The translations under genes and the position numbers were made by a program. The notes beneath the pieces were generated by a model. That model had not been told where the DNA came from, did no database searches, and saw only the letters and a list, made by a program, of their open reading frames with translations. Positions 8,683-16,609 of a stretch of 64,000 nt of DNA are shown here, piece after piece. Origin of the DNA: Streptomyces decoyicus (GTDB taxonomy: Bacteria; Actinomycetota; Actinomycetes; Streptomycetales; Streptomycetaceae). The DNA lies in the NCBI RefSeq assembly GCF_019880305.1, contig NZ_CP082301.1, forward strand, positions 310,001 to 374,000, read 5' to 3'. Positions within the stretch are counted from its first letter, which is position 1; every line of letters starts with the position of its first letter.

Positions 8683-10194
8683 TCAGCGCGGTGCGGCGAG
8701 ATCCTGGGTCCACCAGGGCCCGCCCGCGCCCTCGACGACGCCGATGCCGACCGCGGTGAACTTGCAGTCGAGCATGTTGTCGCGGTGCATGGCGTCGCCC
8801 ATCCAGTCGTTGACCGCCGCGGCGGCGGTGCGCGGACCCCGGTCGAGGTTCTCGCCCCAGCTGCTCCAGCGATATCCGGCGGCGGTGATCCGGTCGTCGG
8901 GGCCGGTACCGTCCGGGGCGTCGTGCTCGTAGTACTGACGAGCCGCCATGTCGGCGGAGTGGCGTCGCGCCGCGGTGTGCAGTCTCCGGTCGATGCGCAG
9001 CGGTCCGCAGCCGGCCCGTGCCCGCCGCTGGTTGATGAGTTCGGTGGCCTGTTCTTCGAGGCTGGGCGGGGTGGCCGACGGGGTGGGGGTCGGCGTGGCG
9101 GACGGGGTGGGGGACGCGGTCGCGGTGCGCGACGGGGTCGGCGTGGGCGTGGGGCGGGGCGCCGGCGGGGGCGCGGCCACGGTAGGTGCCGCCTTCGGCT
9201 CGTGCTTCCGTTCCTCCGGGGGCGTGGCGGGCCACCACCACAAGGCGGCTGTGACGGCCATCGCGAGCGTGGCGGTACCCGTGACGGCGGTGCCCTTCTT
9301 CAGTCGGCGGGGCCGGGGGAGCCGCGTCGGCAGAGAGGGTTCGCCGGGCGCCCCGGAAGTGTGGTGTGCGGGGGCCGCGGCCGCCGGAGCCGTCGCGGCG
9401 GTGGGGGCCAGGGCCGCGGGCGGGGCGAGGTGCGGAGGCAGCGGCAGGAGGGCGAGGCCTGCCAGGAGTCCCTCGGCGGGCAGGAGATCCTTCCAGTGCC
9501 CGGAGCAGGCCGTGCACTGCCGTGCATGGCGGGATATTCGTTTGCGCCAGAGGGCGCAGGGTTCGTGGTCCCAGGCGGCCGTCACATCGGCCAGATCGGG
9601 GCATGGCGGACTCGCCGCGAGCGCACGGACCACCACGCGCCCGGCCTCGAGTTGCTCCTTCATGCGCTGTACCCGGACGGCCGCGTGACGGGAGTCGATC
9701 CCGACGGCGGCGACCAGCTCCGGCCTGGTGATCTCGCCCGCGGCCTCCAGCCACCACAGCGACAGCAGCGACCGGTCACCCTCGTCCAGCCACCGGGTGG
9801 CCGCGGCCACTTCGCGACGCTGGCCGGACAGGCCCAGCTTCAGGATGGTCAGATCCACGAAATCGGCGGAGCGGTCGGCCCGTTCCGGTGCCTGTTCCAG
9901 GCCGACGAGGGGTGTCTTGCGCTCGGTGGTCCACCGGCGGCGTACCTGGTTCATGGCGATCGCCACCAGCCAGGAGCGGAAGGACGCCGGCTCCCGTAGG
10001 TCCGTCAGCGATTCCAGGACGCGCAGCATGGTCTCCTGCACCACGTCGTCGACATCCGCGTGGCCGTCCAGTGCACGTCCCACGACGTTGTAGATCAGCG
10101 GGAGGTAGGAGGCGATCAGCTCCTCCCGGGCATGTTCGTCCCCGGCCTTGGCAGCCTCGACGGCTGCCGTCCCGTTTTCCTGCTTCACGCCCAT
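8683..10194 (-). CDS. ECF-like sigma factor fused to zinc anti-sigma motif, TM helix and CAP domain
   Basis: 503-residue multidomain protein. Residues 20-90 are sigma region 2 (DVDDVVQETMLRVL, FRSWLVAIAMNQVRRRW); 130-185 are region 4. At 223-230 stands HARQCTAC, the HxxxCxxC zinc motif of ZAS anti-sigma factors. A Pro/Ala linker leads to one membrane helix at about 301-320 (basic RRLKK before, tryptophans after). Residues 330-378 are a Pro/Thr/Ser stalk. Residues 381-500 are a secreted CAP/SCP domain (LINQRRARAGCGPLRID, YYEHDAPDGT, WGENL, MHRDNMLDCKFTAVGIG). Sigma, inhibitor-like and extracellular sensor parts thus lie in one chain. ATG 10194; a CAP paralogue is transcribed divergently. Confidence 0.9.
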   Translation of the reverse strand: MGVKQENGTAAVEAAKAGDEHAREELIASYLPLIYNVVGRALDGHADVDDVVQETMLRVLESLTDLREPASFRSWLVAIAMNQVRRRWTTERKTPLVGLEQAPERADRSADFVDLTILKLGLSGQRREVAAATRWLDEGDRSLLSLWWLEAAGEITRPELVAAVGIDSRHAAVRVQRMKEQLEAGRVVVRALAASPPCPDLADVTAAWDHEPCALWRKRISRHARQCTACSGHWKDLLPAEGLLAGLALLPLPPHLAPPAALAPTAATAPAAAAPAHHTSGAPGEPSLPTRLPRPRRLKKGTAVTGTATLAMAVTAALWWWPATPPEERKHEPKAAPTVAAPPPAPRPTPTPTPSRTATASPTPSATPTPTPSATPPSLEEQATELINQRRARAGCGPLRIDRRLHTAARRHSADMAARQYYEHDAPDGTGPDDRITAAGYRWSSWGENLDRGPRTAAAAVNDWMGDAMHRDNMLDCKFTAVGIGVVEGAGGPWWTQDLAAPR

Positions 10195-10541
10195 TCATCC
10201 CTGTTCAGTCGTGCGTACTCGTAACCCCCGCACTCAGGTGACTCCGTGGGCACGTCGCGATAACAGAAAAACCTACGCGGATCCGGAAGGCGCCCGCGCC
10301 CCGGTCCACGCGTATGGCTCAGCCCGGCACCGGCGGCCCGGCCACGCGCCGCGGCAGCCGGCCCGTGGAGGACCACCGAGGGTCTCGCCAGGAACCGCTC
10401 ATGAGGACGCAGAAAAAATCTTGCGAGCTTTTCGTTATCGGGGCCCGCCCCCGGGATCTCCCATGTGTCGGACCACCCGGGCCACGCACCACGCGGCACC
10501 GCGGGCCCGACGGATCCCCATCCCCCACAGGAAACGGAACC
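10195..10541. promoter_or_regulatory. Divergent control region between the two CAP-domain genes
   Basis: 347-base gap separating the divergent sigma/CAP and CAP genes. It contains AAAAAATCTTGCGAGC at about 10414, a small AT-rich patch suited to a promoter. I could not fix -35/-10 boxes. No gene is supported, although one frame is open through it into the CAP gene. Confidence 0.4.
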
Positions 10542-11471
10542 ATGAACAACGACCACCTTCAGACGGATCTGCACGACGAGGCCCCTACGGGGAGCGACCG
10601 CCGGGCGAACGGGTCCGCCGCGCACCGGCGTTCCGGCCTGTCCGGCACCGACAGCCGCTCGGGGGGACGGCACGGGCGGAGCGGCGGTCTGCACCGCGGT
10701 GGCGGTCATCCCCGACGGAAGGCCACGCTGCTGGCGGTGGCTTCCGTGATCGTCGTGGGCGCTACCGGTGCGGTGCTGATACGACCCGACTCCGGAGCCG
10801 ACCAGGCGCTCGCGGCAGAGGGCCGGTCCGCGCCGGTGACGACCGACGCCGCCACCTCCGCCTCCCCGGCGCCGAAGGCCTCGAAGCCGCCCAAGAGCCG
10901 CAAGCCCTCGGCCTCCCCGTCCGAAGCCAAGCGACACGGCAAGCGGCACACCCCTGCCCGGCCGCACGCCAAGACCCCCGACCGCACCACGGACACGGTC
11001 AAGCGCACGACGCCCCGCGCCCCGCAGCGCGAGTCCGGATCCGGAGCCGGTGCGCCGGCCGGAACGCGGGCGGCAACGAGCACCGCCGCGGCGTTCGCGC
11101 AGAAGGTCGTCGAGCTGGTCAACGCCCAGCGGGCGCAGCACGGCTGCGGCCCGCTCACCGTCGACCCCCATATCCAGGCCGCGGCGCAGGCCCACTCGGA
11201 CGACATGGCCGCCCGCAACTACTACGAGCACAACACCCCGGAAGGCGTCGATCCCGGAACCCGGATGACCAAAGCCGGTTTCCAGTGGGGCAGTTGGGCC
11301 GAGAACATCTTCAAGAGCCCCAAAGATCCGGCCACGGCGGTGAAGGGCTGGATGGACAGCCCGGGCCATCGCGACAACATCCTCAACTGCTCCTACAAGT
11401 CCACCGGAGTGGGCGTCAATCTCAGCGCCAACGGTCCGTGGTGGACCCAGGACTTCGGCACACACTCCTGA
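10542..11471 (+). CDS. Membrane-anchored CAP (SCP/PR-1) domain protein
   Basis: 309 residues: a short cytoplasmic Gly/Arg-rich N-terminus, a single membrane helix at about 60-82 (TLLAVASVIVVGATGAVLI), a Lys/Pro/Ala-rich external stalk, and a C-terminal CAP domain (residues about 185-305) with VVELVNAQRAQHGCGPLTVD, MAARNYYEHNTP, WAENIF and GHRDNILNCSYKSTGVGVN. The two cysteines match those in the sigma-fused CAP domain next door. CAP proteins act outside the cell; the biochemical role in actinobacteria is unsettled. ATG 10542 is preferred over upstream in-frame starts because the preceding sequence lacks coding character. Confidence 0.87.
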   Translation: MNNDHLQTDLHDEAPTGSDRRANGSAAHRRSGLSGTDSRSGGRHGRSGGLHRGGGHPRRKATLLAVASVIVVGATGAVLIRPDSGADQALAAEGRSAPVTTDAATSASPAPKASKPPKSRKPSASPSEAKRHGKRHTPARPHAKTPDRTTDTVKRTTPRAPQRESGSGAGAPAGTRAATSTAAAFAQKVVELVNAQRAQHGCGPLTVDPHIQAAAQAHSDDMAARNYYEHNTPEGVDPGTRMTKAGFQWGSWAENIFKSPKDPATAVKGWMDSPGHRDNILNCSYKSTGVGVNLSANGPWWTQDFGTHS

Positions 11472-11550
11472 CCGCACCCGGCGGTCGATCCCCTGGCTGC
11501 TTCGCCTGCCAAGGGCGGTGATCACGCGTTCCAGCAGGCCTCGAAATTCC

Positions 11551-11585
11551 CCAGCAGTCCGGGCCCGTCCGGTCCGGACTGCTGG
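11551..11585 (+). terminator. Hairpin terminator after CAP gene
   Basis: CCAGCAGTCCGG pairs perfectly with CCGGACTGCTGG across an 11-base loop, 80 bases after the stop at 11471 and between convergent genes. Confidence 0.75.
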
Positions 11586-11637
11586 GTCCCGCGGCGCCTA
11601 GCAGGTCAGCCGCGCGAGGGGCCAGCCGCCCGAGGGG

Positions 11638-12447
11638 TCAGCCGCCTGTCGGGGCGAAGGTGCGGTCGAGGAAGCCGTCGAGATTGCGGCGGGCCGTGTC
11701 ACCGTGCGGACCGGCGAAGATCTCGGCGGCGTGGAGAGTGCCGGGCAGGACCTTGACCTCGGCCTTCGGGAAGCTGTGGGCGAGCTCGCGCAGCCGCCCT
11801 TCGTCGGAGAGCGGATCGTCGGCGGTCCCCAGGAGCAGCAGTTCGCCGGCGTAGGACGTGCCGTTCCCGGCGGTGTAGCCGCCCAACGAGGCGAGCGGGC
11901 TGATGCCGGCGACGCCGGCCGGGCGGGCGGTGCGGTCCGTCAGCATGCCGAGCATGAGCGTGCCGCCCATACAACCGCCCACCCACGCCACGCTCTTGGT
12001 GCCGCGCGAGCGCAGCAACCGGGTCGCGTCGGACACCGTCCGGCGGCGGTCCGCTCCCCAGTCGAAGGTGACGACGTGGTAGCCGTCGGCGGCGAGCCGC
12101 TTGGCCTCGGCCGCCCATTCACAGGCGTCGCCCCAGGAGATGGGGGCGAAGACGACCCCGTGCGGTCCGGTGCCCAGGGTGACCAGGCGACCGCCGTCCG
12201 AGGAACCGGGCAGACGGTATGCGGTGGCTCCCCGGACGCCGCGGAAGCAGGACGGCAGCCGGTCCGGTGCGGCGCTGAACTCTCGCATTCCGACAGTTCC
12301 TTCCTCGGCGGAGCGACGGTTTTCCGCCATTGCGCTCTCTTGTGGGGCCCTTTCCGCGGTGTCACCGGCGCAGGCAGTGGCGCCGGTCAGGGTCAGGACC
12401 AGGACCGCCGTCATGGCCAGAGCACGCCTCGACTCACGTTTGAACAT
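11638..12447 (-). CDS. Alpha/beta-hydrolase lipoprotein (dienelactone-hydrolase-like)
   Basis: 269-residue exported protein. The N-terminus is basic, then hydrophobic, and ends LTGATAC with Cys26 as a probable lipidation site. The nucleophile elbow reads VGGCMGG, putting Cys159 where most relatives have serine, as in dienelactone hydrolases. Asp (TADDPLSDEG) and His (PGTLHAAEIF) complete a plausible triad. The substrate is unknown. ATG 12447 is preferred over an upstream ATG. It is divergent from the MarR regulator at 12620, which is its likely controller (inference). Confidence 0.82.
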   Translation of the reverse strand: MFKRESRRALAMTAVLVLTLTGATACAGDTAERAPQESAMAENRRSAEEGTVGMREFSAAPDRLPSCFRGVRGATAYRLPGSSDGGRLVTLGTGPHGVVFAPISWGDACEWAAEAKRLAADGYHVVTFDWGADRRRTVSDATRLLRSRGTKSVAWVGGCMGGTLMLGMLTDRTARPAGVAGISPLASLGGYTAGNGTSYAGELLLLGTADDPLSDEGRLRELAHSFPKAEVKVLPGTLHAAEIFAGPHGDTARRNLDGFLDRTFAPTGG

Positions 12448-12619
12448 GAGAGAAGCATAGAGAGAAAGCATTGGAAAAAGCTATATTGAAAGGTAGATGG
12501 AAAGCTTTTCACAGTGTCTACATCTGGCAATCACACAGTCTCCCCAGGTCAGAACGTGCCTGTCCGGACGGTGGGATATGTTTGGACCGAGCACTTAGGT
12601 AGAGGGAAGGCGGTTCTCA
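12448..12619. promoter_or_regulatory. AT-rich divergent promoter region with AAAGCTTT palindrome
   Basis: Between the hydrolase and MarR genes the composition drops sharply (12450-12535 is markedly AT-rich against about 72% GC around it). GGAAAGCTTTTC at 12499-12510 holds an AAAGCTTT palindrome, and GGAAAAAGCTATATTG lies beside it. Such a patch between a MarR gene and its neighbour is a typical operator site; binding is inferred. The same AAAGCTTT core recurs before the flavodoxin gene at 21519. Confidence 0.5.
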
Positions 12620-13129
12620 GTGGAGCCTGACCACGTAGACGAGATCATCTCGGCATGGGGACACGAGCTGCCCGAAATCGCCGGTCTCCCGCTGGAACTC
12701 GCCAAACGGACCGCCCTGTTGGTTTCGGCCTTCGACATCGCCGCCGGCGCCGAGCTGGAGAAGCTGGGGCTCACCCAGGCCGAGTACGGAGTGCTCGCCA
12801 CCCTGCGGCGGATCGGCGCCCCCTACCGCCTCAAGCCGACCGATCTCACCCACGCTCTCCTGCTGTCCTCCGGCGGCACCAGCAATGTCATCAAGCGCCT
12901 GGTGGCCGCCGGTTATGTCACCCGCGCGGCGGCCGAGGACGATGCGCGCAGCAGCTGGGTACAGCTCACGCCGAGCGGCGTGGAGACCGCCGAGGCGGCG
13001 GTGCGCGCCACCACCGCCGTGCACGCCCGGCTCGTCGACCGCATTCCGGCACCCACCGCGAAGGCGCTCAGTGAGCAACTGCGGATCGCCCTTGCCGCCA
13101 TCGAGGAAGGCGTGCTGATCCGCCGCTGA
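12620..13129 (+). CDS. MarR-family transcriptional regulator
   Basis: 169-residue winged-helix regulator. LTQAEYGVLATLRRIG is helix 2, LTHALLLSSGGTSNVIKRLVAAGYVTR the recognition helix and turn, and EDDARSSWVQLTPSG the wing. The terminal helices would form the dimer arm. The start is GTG 12620 with AGGGAAGG upstream. It is divergent from the hydrolase lipoprotein and ends 9 bases from the convergent amidohydrolase. It could control the hydrolase or the large operon it faces; only the first is supported by promoter placement. Confidence 0.9.
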   Translation: MEPDHVDEIISAWGHELPEIAGLPLELAKRTALLVSAFDIAAGAELEKLGLTQAEYGVLATLRRIGAPYRLKPTDLTHALLLSSGGTSNVIKRLVAAGYVTRAAAEDDARSSWVQLTPSGVETAEAAVRATTAVHARLVDRIPAPTAKALSEQLRIALAAIEEGVLIRR

Positions 13130-13138
13130 CCGGCGACG

Positions 13139-14401
13139 TCAGCAGGCGGCCAGCCGGTCGCGCACGTCCTGGGCCCGTGCCAGCAGCCGCGGCAGCCCGG
13201 CGTACTGCAACCGTCCCTGCCGCTTGACGACCCGCCCGGCGACCATCACGGTGTCGACATCGGCGCGGTCCATCGAGGACACGACGGCCGCGGTGGCGTC
13301 ATGCACCGGCGCCACGCCGGGGCGGTCGGTCCGCAGCACGAGCAGATCGGCCTGCTTGCCCGGGGTGAGGGAACCGATGCTGTCCGCCATCCCGAGCGCC
13401 GCGGCGCCGCCGAGCGTCGCGAACTCCAGGACCTCCCGCGCCGTGAGCAACGGCGCTTCCGGGCCCGCATGGCCCTGAAGCGCGGCGAAGCGCCCGATCT
13501 GGAACGCGGCCCGCATCTGCGTGAACATATCGCTCGGCGCGGCGACTTCGACGTCCACGCTGAGGCTGGGCAGCAGTCCGGCTGCCGCCGCCGCGGCGAA
13601 CGGCGGCAGCCCGTGGCCCATCGTCATTTCGATGGCGGGCGCGACCGACAGCGCGCCACCGCTGTCGTGGATCATCCGCAGCTCACCGTCCTCCATCCCG
13701 GTGCCGTGGATGAACACCGTGCCGGGACGCAGTACGCCGAGGCGGCGCAGCCGGGAGACCGGCCTGCCGCCCCGGACGTGCAGGGCGGTCGGCAGGTCCA
13801 GTTCCCGTGCCAGGGCCCAGCCGCGCCGGATGGTCTCGTCAGTGCCGGCCTCGGCGTTGAGCGCCATGGTCACCAGGCCGTCCTTGGCGTGCAGCCGGCG
13901 GGTACGGACCCGGCGGGCATCCTGTGCCGTGCCGTGTCCGTAGGCGAAGACGCTGCGCAGTCCGGAGTCGGTGAGCGCATCGAGCAGGGCGTCGGTGTAC
14001 TCCTCGGTCGGCTTGGCGACGTTGGAGATGTCCTGCACGGTGGTCACCCCCGCGTCCAGCGCACCCAGCGCGCTCAGCAGGTTCCCGACGTGGAGATCGT
14101 CGGCGGTGAGCCGGGGCGCCAGGGTGTGCAGCACGGTCGCGAAATACTCGTCGAGGGTCTGGTCCGCGCCACTGCCGCGCAGCACGGCCTGCCACATGTG
14201 CCGGTGGGTGTCGACGAAGCCGGGCAGCACGAGGCACCCCCGGGCGTCGATCCGCTCGCCCGCCTCCGTGGCGTCGATGTCCGGGCGTACCGCGGTGATC
14301 CGGCCGTCCTCCACCAGGATGTCGGCGGCCGGCAGTTCACCGATGGCCGGGTCCATGCTGAGGACACGGCCACCGGTGAGGAGCGTACGAGCGGAGGTCA
14401 T
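13139..14401 (-). CDS. Amidohydrolase-superfamily enzyme (cytosine-deaminase/TrzN-like)
   Basis: 420-residue metal-dependent hydrolase. GFVDTHRHMWQ is the first metal motif (HxH); later ligands appear in ALHVRGG, FIHGTGM and SLSVDVEV, and LTPGKQADLLVL is the usual C-terminal strand. Relatives deaminate or hydrolyse heterocycles or amides. It is the last gene of a seven-gene operon, and its ATG at 14401 overlaps the upstream stop as ATGA. In context it may trim or recycle the pathway product. The substrate cannot be assigned from sequence. Confidence 0.88.
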   Translation of the reverse strand: MTSARTLLTGGRVLSMDPAIGELPAADILVEDGRITAVRPDIDATEAGERIDARGCLVLPGFVDTHRHMWQAVLRGSGADQTLDEYFATVLHTLAPRLTADDLHVGNLLSALGALDAGVTTVQDISNVAKPTEEYTDALLDALTDSGLRSVFAYGHGTAQDARRVRTRRLHAKDGLVTMALNAEAGTDETIRRGWALARELDLPTALHVRGGRPVSRLRRLGVLRPGTVFIHGTGMEDGELRMIHDSGGALSVAPAIEMTMGHGLPPFAAAAAAGLLPSLSVDVEVAAPSDMFTQMRAAFQIGRFAALQGHAGPEAPLLTAREVLEFATLGGAAALGMADSIGSLTPGKQADLLVLRTDRPGVAPVHDATAAVVSSMDRADVDTVMVAGRVVKRQGRLQYAGLPRLLARAQDVRDRLAAC

Positions 14402-14925
14402 GCAGTGCCCCACCCCTGGGGCGGTTGCAGACGGCCCATCTGGAGGTTCCAGTACTCGGTGTTGCGCCGGCAGCGGCCGTCGGGCGCGAAGAGCAGGATG
14501 TTGCTCTCCAGGAAGGTGACCCAGTGGTCGCCGTCGGGGTTGATGGCGGGGGCCCGCAGGGTGACCCAGAGTTCGACGGCGGCCCGGTTGCCGGTGACGA
14601 CCGGGGTGCCGTGACGGCCCGTCATGTCGCTCTGGCCGGCGGTGATGTCGCGCCAGTAGCGCCCGATGGCGTCGCGCCCGCGGAAGGTCTGTGCGGGGAC
14701 GCCGGGCACCGCTTCGTACACGGCGTCGGGGGTGAACAGCCGGACCGCGGCCGTGTCGTTCTTGGTCCGCCAGGCCTCCAGATAGGCATCGGTCCAGCTC
14801 GATACCTGGGCGGCGGTGAGCTTGCCGGACCGTTCGGCGGCGTGTGCGGCCGGTGTCACTGCCGCCAGCGGCAGCGCGGCGAAGCCGGCCCGGAGCAGGG
14901 TACGGCGGTGGGTACGGGGATTCAC
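14398..14925 (-). CDS. Tat-exported NTF2/SnoaL-like protein
   Basis: 175-residue protein with a twin-arginine leader (HRRTLLRAGFAALPLAAVTPAAHAA) and a SnoaL/NTF2-like fold: SWTDAYLEAWRTKNDTAAVRLF, DAVYEAVPGV, FRGRDAIGRYWRDI and WVTFLESNILLF. Family members include polyketide cyclases, isomerases and small ligand-binding proteins. Export is unusual for a biosynthetic cyclase and suggests an extracytoplasmic step or product binding. The start is GTG 14925. It is coupled to the amidohydrolase by an ATGA overlap and follows the O-methyltransferase by 68 bases. Confidence 0.82.
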   Translation of the reverse strand: MNPRTHRRTLLRAGFAALPLAAVTPAAHAAERSGKLTAAQVSSWTDAYLEAWRTKNDTAAVRLFTPDAVYEAVPGVPAQTFRGRDAIGRYWRDITAGQSDMTGRHGTPVVTGNRAAVELWVTLRAPAINPDGDHWVTFLESNILLFAPDGRCRRNTEYWNLQMGRLQPPQGWGTA

Positions 14926-14993
14926 AGGTGTTCAGAGCCCTTTCCGTGCGTACGGGGTGGTGCGGCGTCCGGCGGGTCCACAGAGCGGCGGCG

Positions 14994-15671
14994 TCATGCC
15001 TCGTCCTGGAGGCGGAGGGAGAACTCGATGCCGTCGCCCAGGGGCAGCTGCTGGGAGAGGTAGCCGTTGCCGGCCGTGCGGACGTGGTCGGTGAACTCGG
15101 GCGGCAGCATCGGCAGATTGTCGGAGACGATCAGGGAGCCGGCCCGCAGCGCGGGTTCGAGCACCTTGAGGACCGGGAGATAGAGCTCCTTCCATCCGTC
15201 CAGCAGCACCAGGTCGACCGGCCCGGGGAGCGCGGCGAGCTGTTCGCGGGCATCGCCGGTCCGGATCTCGGCGTGGCTGCCGAGCCCCGCGCGCTCCAGA
15301 TGGCCGCGTGCCCGGTCGGCCTTGCCGGGATGCAGCTCCGAGCCGATGATGCGGCCGCCGCCATTGTCGCGCAGCGCCGCCGCCGCATAGATCGTCGAAG
15401 CGCCGAAGGAGGTGCCGAATTCCACGACGAGCGCCGGGCGCAGGCTCCGTACGAGCTGGAAGAGGAAGGTGCCGACCTGCGGGTGCACGGGCAGCGCGGC
15501 CTGGGCACACAGCTCGGCGGCCTCCTGGGCGGTGGGCGGCTGCGGCCAGTCGGCCGCGGTGGCGTAGGCGCGCTTCATGACGTCCGGGTCATGGTGCTCG
15601 GCGGTGCGGGCGATCTCCTCCAGGACGGCGCCGACACGCGCGTCCTCCAGCCCGGTGGGCGTGCGGCTCAT
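14994..15671 (-). CDS. Class I SAM-dependent O-methyltransferase
   Basis: 225-residue methyltransferase resembling the CCoAOMT/Methyltransf_24 type. The SAM motif is VVEFGTSFGASTIYAAAAL; SELHPGKADRARGHLERAG and DLVLLDGWKELYLPVL follow as motifs for the adenine and metal side. The N-terminal HPQVGTFLFQLVRSL also fits. The ATG overlaps the stop of the dioxygenase upstream (15668-15671). It is one of two methyltransferases in the operon, so the product is probably methylated twice or on two intermediates. Confidence 0.88.
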   Translation of the reverse strand: MSRTPTGLEDARVGAVLEEIARTAEHHDPDVMKRAYATAADWPQPPTAQEAAELCAQAALPVHPQVGTFLFQLVRSLRPALVVEFGTSFGASTIYAAAALRDNGGGRIIGSELHPGKADRARGHLERAGLGSHAEIRTGDAREQLAALPGPVDLVLLDGWKELYLPVLKVLEPALRAGSLIVSDNLPMLPPEFTDHVRTAGNGYLSQQLPLGDGIEFSLRLQDEA

Positions 15672-16609
15672 CGTTGCGCCTTCCCGTTCCGCACGGCGGC
15701 CAGCAGTGCGGGGTCCAGGTAGCTCTGTGCGTTGTAGATGGTCCGGTCGGTGTCGAGGATCTCGCGGCGGCCGTGCATCACCCGCGTGTTGTCGATCAGC
15801 GCCAGGTCACCGTCCTGCCAGTCCAGCTCCTCGGTCAGTTCGGAGGTGAGCCGGCGGAATTCGGCGAGGAGTTCCTCGGGGATGTCGGTGCCGTCGGCGA
15901 AGGTGATGTGCGGGGTCTCGTAGTTGTACGAGGGGCCGAAGATGCTGTTGGCCCAGGCGAGCCGGCTGCCGAAGAGCGTGGCGCGGGCGGCGCCGGTGCG
16001 GTACGCGTAGTGGAGGGAACCGTCGTCGTTGAGCTGGAGGGTGGTGGAGACATTGTTGCCCACCAGTTCCTTCATATCGGCGAAGGTGATGTCGCCGGGG
16101 TCCTTGCGGCCTTCCGTCTGGTGGCAGACGAACGCCTTCCACTTGGGCTCCTCCACCCTGCGGCTGTACATGATGTCCTTGATGCCGAAGACCGCGCGGG
16201 CGGTGTCACTGGCCGCGTCCCAGACGCGGTAGCCGTCGCAGACCGTGGTCCGCGAGCCGCTGGCGGCGGCCTTCTCGCACAGGAACCACGTCAGATCGGG
16301 TCCGAAGGGGCTGTTGCCGTTCTCCAGATGGAGGCCGACGGCGCCGGTGCCGGCGTCCACCTTCTGGGCGACCTCACCGCCGTGGAAGGAGCGTGCCGGG
16401 TCGAGGGTGATCCGGCTGGAGTGCGCCTTCACGAACGAGGTGAACTCCTCCAGGTCGGTGCGGAAGCCCCGGAAGAGCAGAAAGCCGGCGTCGGCGAGCA
16501 GCCCGGTGACCCATGCCGGGTCCAGCGCACGCAGCGAACCGTCCCCGGCGGGCAGGACGAGCCGGCCCGTGGCGGCGCCGTAGGGCCGGACGTCAGCGAT
16601 CGTGGTCAT
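15668..16609 (-). CDS. TauD/TfdA-family Fe(II)/2-oxoglutarate dioxygenase
   Basis: 313-residue non-haem iron oxygenase. GLHLENGNSPFGPDL gives the facial-triad His and acidic residue as HxE, as in clavaminate-synthase-like members rather than HxD. The distal His lies in NTRVMHGRREI, with arginines after it for 2-oxoglutarate. Reaction type may be hydroxylation, desaturation or cyclisation of a free or CoA-bound acid. It is coupled at both ends by 4-base overlaps with the adenylating enzyme and the methyltransferase, so the proteins are probably made in matched amounts. Confidence 0.88.
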   Translation of the reverse strand: MTTIADVRPYGAATGRLVLPAGDGSLRALDPAWVTGLLADAGFLLFRGFRTDLEEFTSFVKAHSSRITLDPARSFHGGEVAQKVDAGTGAVGLHLENGNSPFGPDLTWFLCEKAAASGSRTTVCDGYRVWDAASDTARAVFGIKDIMYSRRVEEPKWKAFVCHQTEGRKDPGDITFADMKELVGNNVSTTLQLNDDGSLHYAYRTGAARATLFGSRLAWANSIFGPSYNYETPHITFADGTDIPEELLAEFRRLTSELTEELDWQDGDLALIDNTRVMHGRREILDTDRTIYNAQSYLDPALLAAVRNGKAQR

